Shown: positions 1 through 6,345 of the stretch, piece by piece
Numbering within the stretch: position 1 is the first letter of the stretch
Layout: the number at the start of each line of letters is the position of its first letter
Assembly (NCBI GenBank): GCA_029052615.1
Contig: JAIDIR010000332.1
Coordinates: forward strand, 1-7,548
DNA length: 7,548 bases
DNA from: Clostridia bacterium
GTDB lineage: Bacteria; Bacillota; Clostridia; Christensenellales; Borkfalkiaceae
Direction of reading: 5' to 3'
Translations under genes and position numbers: made by a program
The notes under the pieces: generated by a model
Told to the model about the DNA's origin: nothing
The model's input: only the letters and a program-made list of their open reading frames with translations
Databases searched by the model: none

Positions 1-1
1 A

Positions 2-253
2 GATTATAAAGAATTATTAGTAAAATATGAACAAGAAGTTAAAGAAAGAAACGAAGACAAAGAAATTATTAAAACCGATATACATACGCGCATACTTTCG
101 CAACCGATAAACGGGCGGACGAGCGCGAAGGCAAAAGCCGCTGCGGCTAAGGCGGCGAAGAAAAGAAAAATTGCAATTTCCCTTGCGGTAATCTTTTCCG
201 TACTGATAATCGGCGGAACAATTCTGGGCACGCTTCTGCCAAACTTACTATAA
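2..253 (+). CDS. C-terminal part of an unrecognised membrane-anchored protein (5' end outside window)
   Basis: An open frame enters at base 2 and runs 83 codons to TAA at 251-253, so this is the 3' end of a gene that starts outside the window. Residues 1-30 (numbered from the window edge) are charged and hydrophilic, rich in Glu, Lys and Asp. Residues 42-56 form a Lys/Ala-rich basic stretch ending KKRK. Residues 57-79 are a continuous hydrophobic segment (begins IAISLAVIF), followed by only four residues, PNLL. This looks like a C-terminal transmembrane anchor with its basic flank on the cytoplasmic side (positive-inside rule), so most of the protein would be cytoplasmic. The gene is convergent with the glycosyltransferase and its stop touches the shared terminator. 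The opening 80 bases are very A-rich, largely because of Lys, Glu and Asn codons. I do not recognise the family. The frame is supported by protein-like composition and by the stop placed exactly at the terminator. Confidence 0.7.
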   Translation, partial: DYKELLVKYEQEVKERNEDKEIIKTDIHTRILSQPINGRTSAKAKAAAAKAAKKRKIAISLAVIFSVLIIGGTILGTLLPNLL

Positions 254-287
254 AAAAAAGAGCGCTGGAATTCAGCGCTCTTTTTTG
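252..287. terminator. Bidirectional intrinsic terminator shared by convergent genes
   Basis: An eight-base-pair stem (260-267 GAGCGCTG with 273-280 CAGCGCTC) closes a five-base loop (268-272). It is flanked by eight A on the left (252-259) and six T on the right (281-286). Each strand therefore reads as a GC-rich hairpin followed by a T run. It can terminate both the plus-strand partial CDS and the minus-strand operon. The two stop codons lie only 18 bases apart around it, and the glycosyltransferase stop (272-274) is inside the hairpin. Confidence 0.92.
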
Positions 288-1654
288 TTGTACTTTTGGT
301 TAAGCTCGTCTATTTTGTCTATGTCGGTAGCATCGTTATGCACTATGGGCTTCCACTCCACCTTGGTAAACAGAGCAACCAGCGTTATGGGCATATTCAG
401 AAGGTCGAAAAGCGGGAACGCGAACATATACAAAATCTTTTTTGCGGGGTGGCAGACTATGCGCTTCCACTCGCATATCACCACGGGAATGACCTGAATA
501 AAGGTGACTATATAAAGCTGTATTATTGATTTTGCAACCGCAATTCCAAGGTTTGCAAACGCGGTGCCCACTGGCGTATCGGTAATTATGCTTACGCTCA
601 TTATTGCGGCGTAATACGCAATCTGCCAAATGAACAGAATGAGCGCCGAGGGGAATATCTGCCAGAACAAATCGTAGTAAGTAAACTTGCGCTGGAAAGC
701 GTTCTGGTCGGTGCGCCCTTCCGCCTTTCTTCTGTTCCTGCTTTCGGGCGTCAAAAAGGCTTTGAAAATTTTGCCCAGATGGGACGTGAAGGTGAGTAAA
801 ATACCCTTAGCCCAGCGGACGCGCTGACGCCACATGGTCTTTACGTCGGTAGGCTGCTCGTCGAAAAATTCCGCGTCCTGACAGAAAACTATCTGATAGC
901 CGTTTAAAATGCTGTCGGCGGAAAACTCGATATCCTCGGTAATGAGTTCCCAGCGCCAGCCGTCTTTAAGAATTTCGCTTGCCACCAAAAAGCCCGTGCC
1001 CGTTACCGTACAGGAAAAATTGAACTTGCTGCGCGGTATGTGCAGGGTGCGGCTGTTCCTGTACTGGTGGTAACCGTAGCTTGCCGAAATGATATTGGTA
1101 TCGAAGTTCTTTACGTTTCTGTACGAGGTTACGATTTTGTTTCCGTTGTCGAACGCCTTGTTCATTTCGTAAACGAAGTCGTGCGCCAGAAGGTTGTCCG
1201 CGTCGAAGACGAAGTAGCCGTCGAACGCAAGCATACCGTAATCTCTTTGAATATTTTCCGTGAGGAATTTAAGCGCGTAGCCCTTGCCTATCTGCCTGTC
1301 GTTGAAACGCTCGTACACGATGCAGCCGAGCTGACGGCAGACCTCCGCCGTGTCGTCCGTGCAGTTATCAGCAACCACGAAAACGGTCAGCTTGTCGGCG
1401 GGATAATTCTGCTTTAAAATGCTTTCAATAAGCTTGCCTATTACCTTGCTTTCGTTGCGCGCGGCAATCAGAAAGGCGTATGTATGCTCGTTTTTCGCCT
1501 CGGTATACTTTACCCGCAAAAACAGCCCCACTATCAGATAGACCGTTCTGTACAGCAGAAACAAACCGAACAGCGCGGTTATTACGGTGTTGATAAAATT
1601 TATTATATCCGCCGCAGATAGGTGGGCGTAATCATAAGTAAATAAATCTAACAT
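272..1654 (-). CDS. Membrane family-2 glycosyltransferase (processive-synthase type fold)
   Basis: This 460-residue inverting GT-A enzyme would transfer sugar from a nucleotide-sugar donor at the cytoplasmic face of the membrane. Residues 17-47 form one N-terminal membrane span or pair. The catalytic domain starts near residue 58 (FLIAARNES at 61-69). It has DNCTDD at 96-101, the metal-binding DADN at 151-154, the catalytic-base motif TED at 239-241 and QRVRW at 277-281. D,D,TED,QxxRW is the signature shared with hyaluronan, chitin and cellulose synthases and related enzymes. About three more membrane segments follow at roughly 330-352, 370-395 and 407-430, and the tail is charged. Donor and product cannot be told from sequence; an envelope polysaccharide or glycolipid is the reasonable inference. 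It is the last gene of the operon, 11 bases after recO, with no visible ribosome binding site, so translation may be coupled to recO. Its stop codon lies inside the terminator hairpin. Confidence 0.88.
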   Translation of the reverse strand: MLDLFTYDYAHLSAADIINFINTVITALFGLFLLYRTVYLIVGLFLRVKYTEAKNEHTYAFLIAARNESKVIGKLIESILKQNYPADKLTVFVVADNCTDDTAEVCRQLGCIVYERFNDRQIGKGYALKFLTENIQRDYGMLAFDGYFVFDADNLLAHDFVYEMNKAFDNGNKIVTSYRNVKNFDTNIISASYGYHQYRNSRTLHIPRSKFNFSCTVTGTGFLVASEILKDGWRWELITEDIEFSADSILNGYQIVFCQDAEFFDEQPTDVKTMWRQRVRWAKGILLTFTSHLGKIFKAFLTPESRNRRKAEGRTDQNAFQRKFTYYDLFWQIFPSALILFIWQIAYYAAIMSVSIITDTPVGTAFANLGIAVAKSIIQLYIVTFIQVIPVVICEWKRIVCHPAKKILYMFAFPLFDLLNMPITLVALFTKVEWKPIVHNDATDIDKIDELNQKYNKKER

Positions 1655-1665
1655 ACGGTCTTTGG

Positions 1666-2382
1666 TTAAATGAGCTTTATGTATTCCGACAGGCTTAAAC
1701 AGCGCGCGTCGGTCTTGTAGATAAGGTATTCCTTTAACAGTTTAAGGGCGCGCTTTTTGCCGTCCTCGGTCACTTCGCACTCCGCTTTGCCGTCCGCCGC
1801 GCAAAGCGTTTTGAAGGTGCTTCCGCTTGCGCCTGCACCCGCGCCGCATTCCCAGCACAGGAACGTGCCCGTATCCAGATTGAAGCGCAGCTTTTCGGCA
1901 TCGGTGAGATTTGCGCCGCACTGCGGACAGTGGTTAAGCGAAACGCCGTAGCCCGCGCCCCTTAATGCGGCAAGAAGAAATTTAACGAGAGCAAGCCCCT
2001 CGTCGCCCGAACACATCCCGGAAAGCGCCCTTACGCAGTCGGAAAACAGCGCGCCGCTTTCGTCGCCTTCATAGGTCAAAGCGATTGCCGTTTCGCACAC
2101 GGCGCAGGCGGCGTAAAATTTGTTTACGTCGGTGCGCAGCTCGTAAAAGCTTTCGCACTCGCTTGCCTGCGTAACGGTGTATCTGCCGCCGCGCTCGGCA
2201 AGAATATATTCCGCAAAACAAAAGGGCTGGGCGGCAAATTTAAGCTTTGCGCCCGCCTTTTTAACTCCCTTTATGCCAGCGGTTATTTTGCCCCGCTCGG
2301 CAGTTAAAAGGGTGAGTATTTTATCGTTGTCCAGATAGTCGGTTGCGCGCAGCATAAGCGCGTTGACCTTTACGTTATCCAT
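1666..2382 (-). CDS. recO: DNA repair and recombination mediator RecO
   Basis: RecO binds single-stranded DNA and, with RecR, helps load RecA onto SSB-coated DNA in the RecFOR pathway. It also anneals complementary strands. The 238 residues match the family length of about 240-260. The N-terminal OB-fold is at about 3-80 and includes the typical switch-off segment (GKITAGIKGVKK, 31-42). It is followed by an alpha-helical region with a four-cysteine zinc site, C152-x2-C155 and C176-x2-C179. A short Gly/Ala/Ser-rich patch (180-188) follows the zinc site and is a likely flexible loop. The ATG start is 8 bases after the yqzL stop. The intervening bases are a T run with no Shine-Dalgarno, so translation probably depends on ribosomes finishing yqzL. 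The position after era and yqzL is the usual Firmicute context, although glyQS, which often comes next, is replaced here by a glycosyltransferase. Confidence 0.95.
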   Translation of the reverse strand: MDNVKVNALMLRATDYLDNDKILTLLTAERGKITAGIKGVKKAGAKLKFAAQPFCFAEYILAERGGRYTVTQASECESFYELRTDVNKFYAACAVCETAIALTYEGDESGALFSDCVRALSGMCSGDEGLALVKFLLAALRGAGYGVSLNHCPQCGANLTDAEKLRFNLDTGTFLCWECGAGAGASGSTFKTLCAADGKAECEVTEDGKKRALKLLKEYLIYKTDARCLSLSEYIKLI

Positions 2383-2390
2383 AAAAAAAT

Positions 2391-2498
2391 TTACTTGTTA
2401 CCTTTCAATTCTTTATACAGCATATAGTAACTTACGGAGCCCGTCTTTTCGAACATTTTCCAGGCAAGCTCGGCAGCGTCGTTATCCCTTTCCCGCAT
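2391..2498 (-). CDS. yqzL: YqzL-family small protein
   Basis: A 35-codon gene starts with ATG at 2496-2498 and stops with TAA at 2391-2393. The product starts MRERDNDAAELAWKMFEKTG and goes on SVSYYMLYKELKGNK. The pattern W-x-x-F-x-x-T-G-x-V-x-x-Y-x-L-Y-K-E is that of the short YqzL proteins found between era and recO in Bacillus and Clostridia. Their function is unknown. A perfect AAGGAGG ribosome binding site five bases before the start, the best in the window, strongly supports translation. The N-terminus is acidic and basic, and the rest looks like one amphipathic helix. The gene is 45 bases downstream of era and 8 bases upstream of recO. One possible role for the well-translated small gene is to deliver ribosomes to recO, which has no visible site of its own; that is inference. 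Confidence 0.85.
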   Translation of the reverse strand: MRERDNDAAELAWKMFEKTGSVSYYMLYKELKGNK

Positions 2499-2503
2499 AG
2501 CGC

Positions 2504-2510
2504 CCTCCTT
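2504..2510 (-). promoter_or_regulatory. Strong ribosome binding site of yqzL
   Basis: AAGGAGG on the minus strand is fully complementary to the anti-Shine-Dalgarno core and lies five bases before the yqzL ATG. It decides that the 35-codon frame is a real gene rather than an intergenic gap between era and recO. Confidence 0.85.
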
Positions 2511-2543
2511 TTACAAATAGGGTGTGCGGCTTTTTGAAAATTA

Positions 2544-3434
2544 TTACGGTTTATTTTTGCCGTAGCCGAAGCTTTCCATAAGCGAGGGGCGGTCGCGCCA
2601 GTCCTCCTTGACCTTGACGTAGGTCGTTAAGAACACCTTCTCGCCCAAAAACTTTTCCATATCCTTGCGCGCAAACGAGCTTACTTCCTTTAGCGCCGCG
2701 CCCTGTTTGCCGATTAGTATCGCCTTGTGGTTGGACTTTTCGCACACGATATCAAGGTTAATATCGTAAACACCGTTTTCCTGTTTTTCGAAAGTATTTA
2801 TGATTATCGCAACGCCGTGCGGAATTTCCTTGTCGAACTTTAAAAGAATTTTTTCGCGCATAATTTCGGCAATCATAAACCTTTCGCTCTTGTCAGAAAC
2901 TATGTCGTCCTCTATGACCTTACCGCCGTCGGGAAGCTTGTCCACGATTGCCGCAACCAGCTTTTTAAGGTTTATGCCCTTGCGAGCGGAAACGGGGTAA
3001 ACGTCGCACTCCACCCCCTCCTCATAAAGTCTTTTAACGTCCGCGGGGATATTTTCGCGCGGCATAATATCTATCTTGGTGTAGGCGATTATTACGGGGA
3101 TTTTGCCCTCCGAAAAGCGCTTCATAAGCTCTATATCGCTGTCGGTAAGCCCCGCGTGACCGTCGTGAACGTACACTATTAAATCAACGCCCTTTGCCGT
3201 CGTTTCCGCCGTCTTGGACATCATTTGCGACAGCGCGTTTTTAGCCCTGTATATGCCGGGGGTATCGACGAAAACTATCTGATAGTCGGGCTCGGTTATT
3301 ATGCCCATAATCGCGTCGCGCGTGGTCTGCGGCTTGGGCGAAACTATAGCCACCTTTTCGCCTACCAAAACGTTTACGAGCGTCGATTTGCCCGCGTTGG
3401 CTTTGCCTATTAAAGCTACGTATCCGCTCTTCAT
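2544..3434 (-). CDS. era: GTPase Era (30S ribosome assembly)
   Basis: Era binds 16S rRNA near its 3' end and acts as a GTP-dependent checkpoint of small-subunit maturation. It sits in the cytoplasm or loosely at the membrane. The 296 residues match the family length. The GTPase domain has G1 GKANAGKS at 10-17, G2 threonines in PQTTRD at 35-40, G3 DTPG at 57-60, G4 TKID at 119-122 and G5 SAR at 149-151. The C-terminal KH domain carries its RNA-binding GKQG loop at 242-245. Two deviations from the usual GRPNVGKS and NKID are noted as a finding. The ATG directly follows the ybeY stop (TGAATG), and its GAGGG ribosome binding site lies in the last ybeY codons, so the two are tightly coupled. Tandem TAATAA stops end it. 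Confidence 0.97.
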   Translation of the reverse strand: MKSGYVALIGKANAGKSTLVNVLVGEKVAIVSPKPQTTRDAIMGIITEPDYQIVFVDTPGIYRAKNALSQMMSKTAETTAKGVDLIVYVHDGHAGLTDSDIELMKRFSEGKIPVIIAYTKIDIMPRENIPADVKRLYEEGVECDVYPVSARKGINLKKLVAAIVDKLPDGGKVIEDDIVSDKSERFMIAEIMREKILLKFDKEIPHGVAIIINTFEKQENGVYDINLDIVCEKSNHKAILIGKQGAALKEVSSFARKDMEKFLGEKVFLTTYVKVKEDWRDRPSLMESFGYGKNKP

Positions 3435-3902
3435 TCAATCCCTCGTCAGATGCATTTTTGCAAGCACCTTTTCTTCCATTGCGCGCATTACGGGCTTGTC
3501 CTCCTCGGTCATATGGTCGTAGCCCAACAGGTGGCACACACCGTGCGCGGCAAGATAATTAAGCTCCCTTTCGTAAGGGTGACCGTATTCCTCCGCCTGC
3601 TCTTTGGCAACCTCGGTACAGATTGCAATCGAGCCCAAAAACAGCACGCCGTCCCCGTCTACGTCAAAGGGAAAGTCCTTTGCCTTAAGCTCCTTTCCGC
3701 ATATGCCGTCCAGCGTGGGGAAAGATAATACGTCGGTCGCCTTGTCGTTTTTGCGGAACTCGTTGTTGAGCCGCCGTATCTCCTGCTTGTCCGTAAAAAT
3801 AATTTCCAGCGCAAGCGGACAGTCGGCGGCAACCTCGCCGCCGAACGCCTGAGCAAGCGCTGAAAAATCGTATTCTTCGCAATATATATCCAACTTCGTC
3901 AT
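3435..3902 (-). CDS. ybeY: Endoribonuclease YbeY (16S rRNA 3'-end maturation)
   Basis: YbeY is a zinc-dependent single-strand endoribonuclease involved in 16S rRNA maturation and ribosome quality control. The 155 residues match the family length. The zinc-binding signature H-x3-H-x5-H is seen as H120, H124 and H130 in HGVCHLLGYDH. The conserved upstream block is present as RRLN at 43-46, followed by the strand motif KATDVLSFP at 54-62. FLGSIAIC at 88-95 is another family hallmark. The ATG is 11 bases after the pgpH stop, with a moderate GGCGGA site. The gene abuts era, and a physical and functional link between YbeY and Era is known in bacteria. The neighbours phoH and pgpH are also standard for Firmicutes. 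In Bacillus subtilis dgkA and cdd lie between ybeY and era; they are absent here. Confidence 0.97.
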   Translation of the reverse strand: MTKLDIYCEEYDFSALAQAFGGEVAADCPLALEIIFTDKQEIRRLNNEFRKNDKATDVLSFPTLDGICGKELKAKDFPFDVDGDGVLFLGSIAICTEVAKEQAEEYGHPYERELNYLAAHGVCHLLGYDHMTEEDKPVMRAMEEKVLAKMHLTRD

Positions 3903-3913
3903 TATTTCCGCCG

Positions 3914-5365
3914 TCAGTTCTTCTTGCCGATTTTGATTTTGGGATAGGCAATTCTGGAATGGTAAACGCCCGAAAGCGACTGGGCTATGGTGCGGCTTAT
4001 AATGGTTAAATCGCGCATCGTTATGTTACAGTCGACGAACTGGTCAAGGTTGATACGCTCTTCGATAAGGCTGCCGACGAGCGCCTCGATATTGGCGGGC
4101 GTTCTGTTTGCAAGCGAGCGCGTTGCCGCCTCCGCCGCGTCGACTATCATTATAATAGCCGCTATTCTCGTCTGGGGAACGGGTCCCACGTAGGAATAGT
4201 TTGCCATACTTATTTCGCCGTCGGTCATCTTAAGCGCCTTGGCGTAGAAATATTTTATGGGCAGCGTGCCGTGGTGCTGAATGGCAACGTCGGCAAGGAA
4301 TTCGGGCAGATGCTGCTTCTTTATAAGCCTTGCGCCGTCGCGAGTGTGCGAACGGATTATGTCCGCCGAAAGCTCGGGCGAAAGCTCGTTATGCATATTG
4401 TAGTCGGTCTGGTTTTCGGTGAACATATCGGGCTTGACGATTTTGCCCACGTCGTGATAGTAAGCCGCCGCACGCGTAAGTTCGCTGTCCTCCCCTATCG
4501 CGTTGGCGCACGCCTCGGCAAGCTGGGATACGACGACCGAATGGTTAAACGTACCGGGCGCCACCTGCTTGAGCTTTTTCATAAGCGGCGCGGTGGGCGC
4601 GGTTATTTCGCGCAGACGGAATACGGTCAGCTCCGCAAACATCAGCTCGAAAAGCGGTAACAGCACCATAAACAGCAGCGTGCTGAACAGTGCGCCGAGC
4701 GCGCCGTAGCCGAGCAATATCCACTCGAAAGTACCGCTCTGCGTGAACAGAATTTCCATTATGCCTATTATAAGTTCGATAGGCACGAGCAGTACGAACA
4801 CAATCATAATGCTCTGTAATCTGGTCTTAATCTTGTGTGAAATGAATACGACCATCGTACCCGCGCAGAAGGTGATTAAAAGTCCCGCGCTGTACTGCCA
4901 CATCTCGGCGGAAACCGCCTCGACGAGGTTGATATTGATATCCATTATGAATATCAGAATGGTGTTGATTATATTTAAAAACATTGCCTGGCGCCTGCCC
5001 AGAAGGGTTGCGCACATTATGGCAAAGAAGCCGAACGGACGGGCGTGAGCGTCGATATATTTGCCGAACACGAAGTTCAAAAACAGCGACAGATCGAGAA
5101 GCGCGAACGTTTCGATAAGCCTTATAATATTGGCTAAAATTTCGCTGCTTTCGAAGTACAGATATCCGTATGTAAGTACGGACAAAAAGATTACCGTTGC
5201 AACGACGAAAACAACTTTGCTGGGATTATTTAATATATAATCTATTGCGTGGGTCGTCTGATTGAGCTCGATCATAAGGAAGGCTATCGCCAACAATATG
5301 ATAACGTTGAGCGCGAACATCAGCAATCCCAGCCACGCCGCCTTTTTAGTCAGTCTGGTTTTCAA
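3914..5365 (-). CDS. pgpH: 7TM-HD family c-di-AMP phosphodiesterase PgpH, without the extracellular domain
   Basis: PgpH hydrolyses cyclic di-AMP to pApA through a cytoplasmic HD domain attached to a multi-span membrane domain. This protein has 483 residues against about 700 in the family. The membrane part shows about eight hydrophobic segments: roughly 11-33, 50-70, 76-101, 110-123, 126-147, 156-176, 183-208 and 215-242. The catalytic domain is complete: H275 (GTFNHS), H304-D305 (YYHDVGK), N324/H326 region (NMHNELSPELS), H340, H364-H365 (QHHGT) and D409 (IVDAAEA), plus the C-terminal GVYHSRIAYP at 466-475. The roughly 250-residue extracellular 7TMR-HDED domain that normally follows the first span is missing, leaving a loop of about 16 residues. 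The start is TTG at 5363-5365 with GGGAG eight bases upstream, and it overlaps the end of phoH by 20 bases. An in-frame upstream extension is therefore not expected. Catalysis is likely intact; the sensing mode must differ. Confidence 0.9.
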   Translation of the reverse strand: MKTRLTKKAAWLGLLMFALNVIILLAIAFLMIELNQTTHAIDYILNNPSKVVFVVATVIFLSVLTYGYLYFESSEILANIIRLIETFALLDLSLFLNFVFGKYIDAHARPFGFFAIMCATLLGRRQAMFLNIINTILIFIMDININLVEAVSAEMWQYSAGLLITFCAGTMVVFISHKIKTRLQSIMIVFVLLVPIELIIGIMEILFTQSGTFEWILLGYGALGALFSTLLFMVLLPLFELMFAELTVFRLREITAPTAPLMKKLKQVAPGTFNHSVVVSQLAEACANAIGEDSELTRAAAYYHDVGKIVKPDMFTENQTDYNMHNELSPELSADIIRSHTRDGARLIKKQHLPEFLADVAIQHHGTLPIKYFYAKALKMTDGEISMANYSYVGPVPQTRIAAIIMIVDAAEAATRSLANRTPANIEALVGSLIEERINLDQFVDCNITMRDLTIISRTIAQSLSGVYHSRIAYPKIKIGKKN

Positions 5366-6329
5366 TTTTATTTCTCCCGACGCTCTCCTTGTCGTAAGCG
5401 CGCACTATGCGCATAACCAACGTATTGCGGACAACGTCTTTATCAGTAAGATTTATTACGGAAATGCCCTCCACCTCTTTAAGCAAGCCCGTCGCGTGGA
5501 TAAGTCCGCTCCTCTTGCCCTCGGGCAAATCGATTTGCGAAGCGTCTCCCGTTATGACCATCTTGCTTCCGTCACCTAAACGGGTGAGGAACATTTTCAT
5601 CTGCTCTTTGGTAGTGTTCTGGGCTTCGTCCAGTATTATGAACGCGTTGGAAAGCGTGCGGCCGCGCATATACGCAAGCGGAGCAATTTCAATTGCGCCC
5701 CTTTCCATAAGCTTGGTGTAACTCTCCACGCCCAGCATTTCCTGCAACGCGTCGTAAAGCGGACGTAAGTAGGGGTCTACCTTTGTCTGCAAATCGCCGG
5801 GAAGAAAGCCCAGCTTTTCGCCTGCCTCCACCGCAGGACGCGTTAAAATTATCTTTTCCGCCTGCTTCTGCTTCATTGCCTGCACCGCAAGGCATACCGC
5901 AAGATAGGTCTTGCCCGTACCCGCGGGACCGACGCCGAAAACGACGGTGTTTTTCTTTATTGCGTCGACGTAGGCTTTCTGCCCCACCGTCTTGCATTTT
6001 ATCGGTTTGCCGCGGAAGGTCACCCCCACCGTGCCAGACGAAAGTTTGGTAATATCCGAAGCCCTGCCTTCCTTGGCAAGCTCTATGCAGTAAACCGTTC
6101 TTCCGTTGTCCACGCGCTCGCCGTTTTCGGCAAGCACTAAAAGGTTTTTAACGACCTCCTTGGCGATATGCACGTTCTCGTCCGGACCGGAGATAATAAT
6201 ATCCAGCTGGTCGACGCGGCAGACGACTTTAAGCTCGCGCGAAATGGCGCTTAAATTTTCGTCAAACGTGCCCAGTACTTTTGAAAGCTCGTCGATATTC
6301 GCGGCGGTTACTCTTCTTTCGATATCCAA
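5346..6329 (-). CDS. phoH: PhoH-like P-loop ATPase
   Basis: PhoH/YbeZ-type proteins are cytoplasmic ATPases with the fold of an SF1 helicase core, implicated in RNA metabolism. Their exact role is unsettled, but they are repeatedly paired with YbeY. The 327 residues match the family. The N-terminal 70 residues look like the small KH-type nucleic-acid-binding domain. The ATPase domain has Walker A GPAGTGKT at 134-141, the family block TRPAVEAGEKLGFLPGD at 163-179, Walker B ILDEAQN at 232-238 and the TGDASQIDLP sensor block at 260-269. The start is TTG at 6327-6329. An AGAGGTG site at 6334-6340 supports it, and the next methionine is far inside the protein, at residue 152. yqfD ends 16 bases upstream; pgpH overlaps the 3' end. 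Confidence 0.96.
   Translation of the reverse strand: MDIERRVTAANIDELSKVLGTFDENLSAISRELKVVCRVDQLDIIISGPDENVHIAKEVVKNLLVLAENGERVDNGRTVYCIELAKEGRASDITKLSSGTVGVTFRGKPIKCKTVGQKAYVDAIKKNTVVFGVGPAGTGKTYLAVCLAVQAMKQKQAEKIILTRPAVEAGEKLGFLPGDLQTKVDPYLRPLYDALQEMLGVESYTKLMERGAIEIAPLAYMRGRTLSNAFIILDEAQNTTKEQMKMFLTRLGDGSKMVITGDASQIDLPEGKRSGLIHATGLLKEVEGISVINLTDKDVVRNTLVMRIVRAYDKESVGRNKIENQTD
5374..5378 (-). promoter_or_regulatory. Ribosome binding site fixing the TTG start of pgpH
   Basis: GGGAG on the minus strand lies inside the phoH reading frame, eight bases before the TTG at 5363-5365. It makes the 20-base overlap of phoH and pgpH the likely real arrangement. The next in-frame ATG is codon 16, which would cut into the first membrane span. 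Confidence 0.6.
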
Positions 6330-6333
6330 AAAA

Positions 6334-6340
6334 CACCTCT
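6334..6340 (-). promoter_or_regulatory. Ribosome binding site fixing the TTG start of phoH
   Basis: AGAGGTG on the minus strand ends four bases before the TTG at 6327-6329. With no ATG or GTG nearby in frame, it fixes the start of phoH at the TTG. Confidence 0.65.
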
Positions 6341-6345
6341 TCGGT

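Noticed and set aside
4..231. A 75-codon minus-strand open frame at the left edge
   Set aside because: It mirrors the plus-strand CDS, whose stop sits exactly at the terminator. The hydrophobic runs are the complement of the real membrane span and the Lys/Ala linker.
1040..1417. A 125-codon plus-strand open frame opposite the glycosyltransferase gene
   Set aside because: It lies wholly antisense to a gene with clear catalytic motifs, has no ribosome binding site or recognisable domain, and its valine/arginine-heavy composition is that of a shadow frame.
2499..2543. Possible terminator or promoter between era and yqzL
   Set aside because: The 45 bases hold the era tandem stops and the yqzL ribosome binding site. 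I see no stable hairpin with a T run and no paired hexamers.
4149..4177. TATAAT on the minus strand within pgpH (4149-4154)
   Set aside because: The -35 position reads CCCCAG, so there is no promoter-like pair.
4271..4660. A 129-codon plus-strand open frame opposite the HD domain of pgpH
   Set aside because: It is antisense to the most conserved part of pgpH, and its composition reflects the codon pattern of the other strand.
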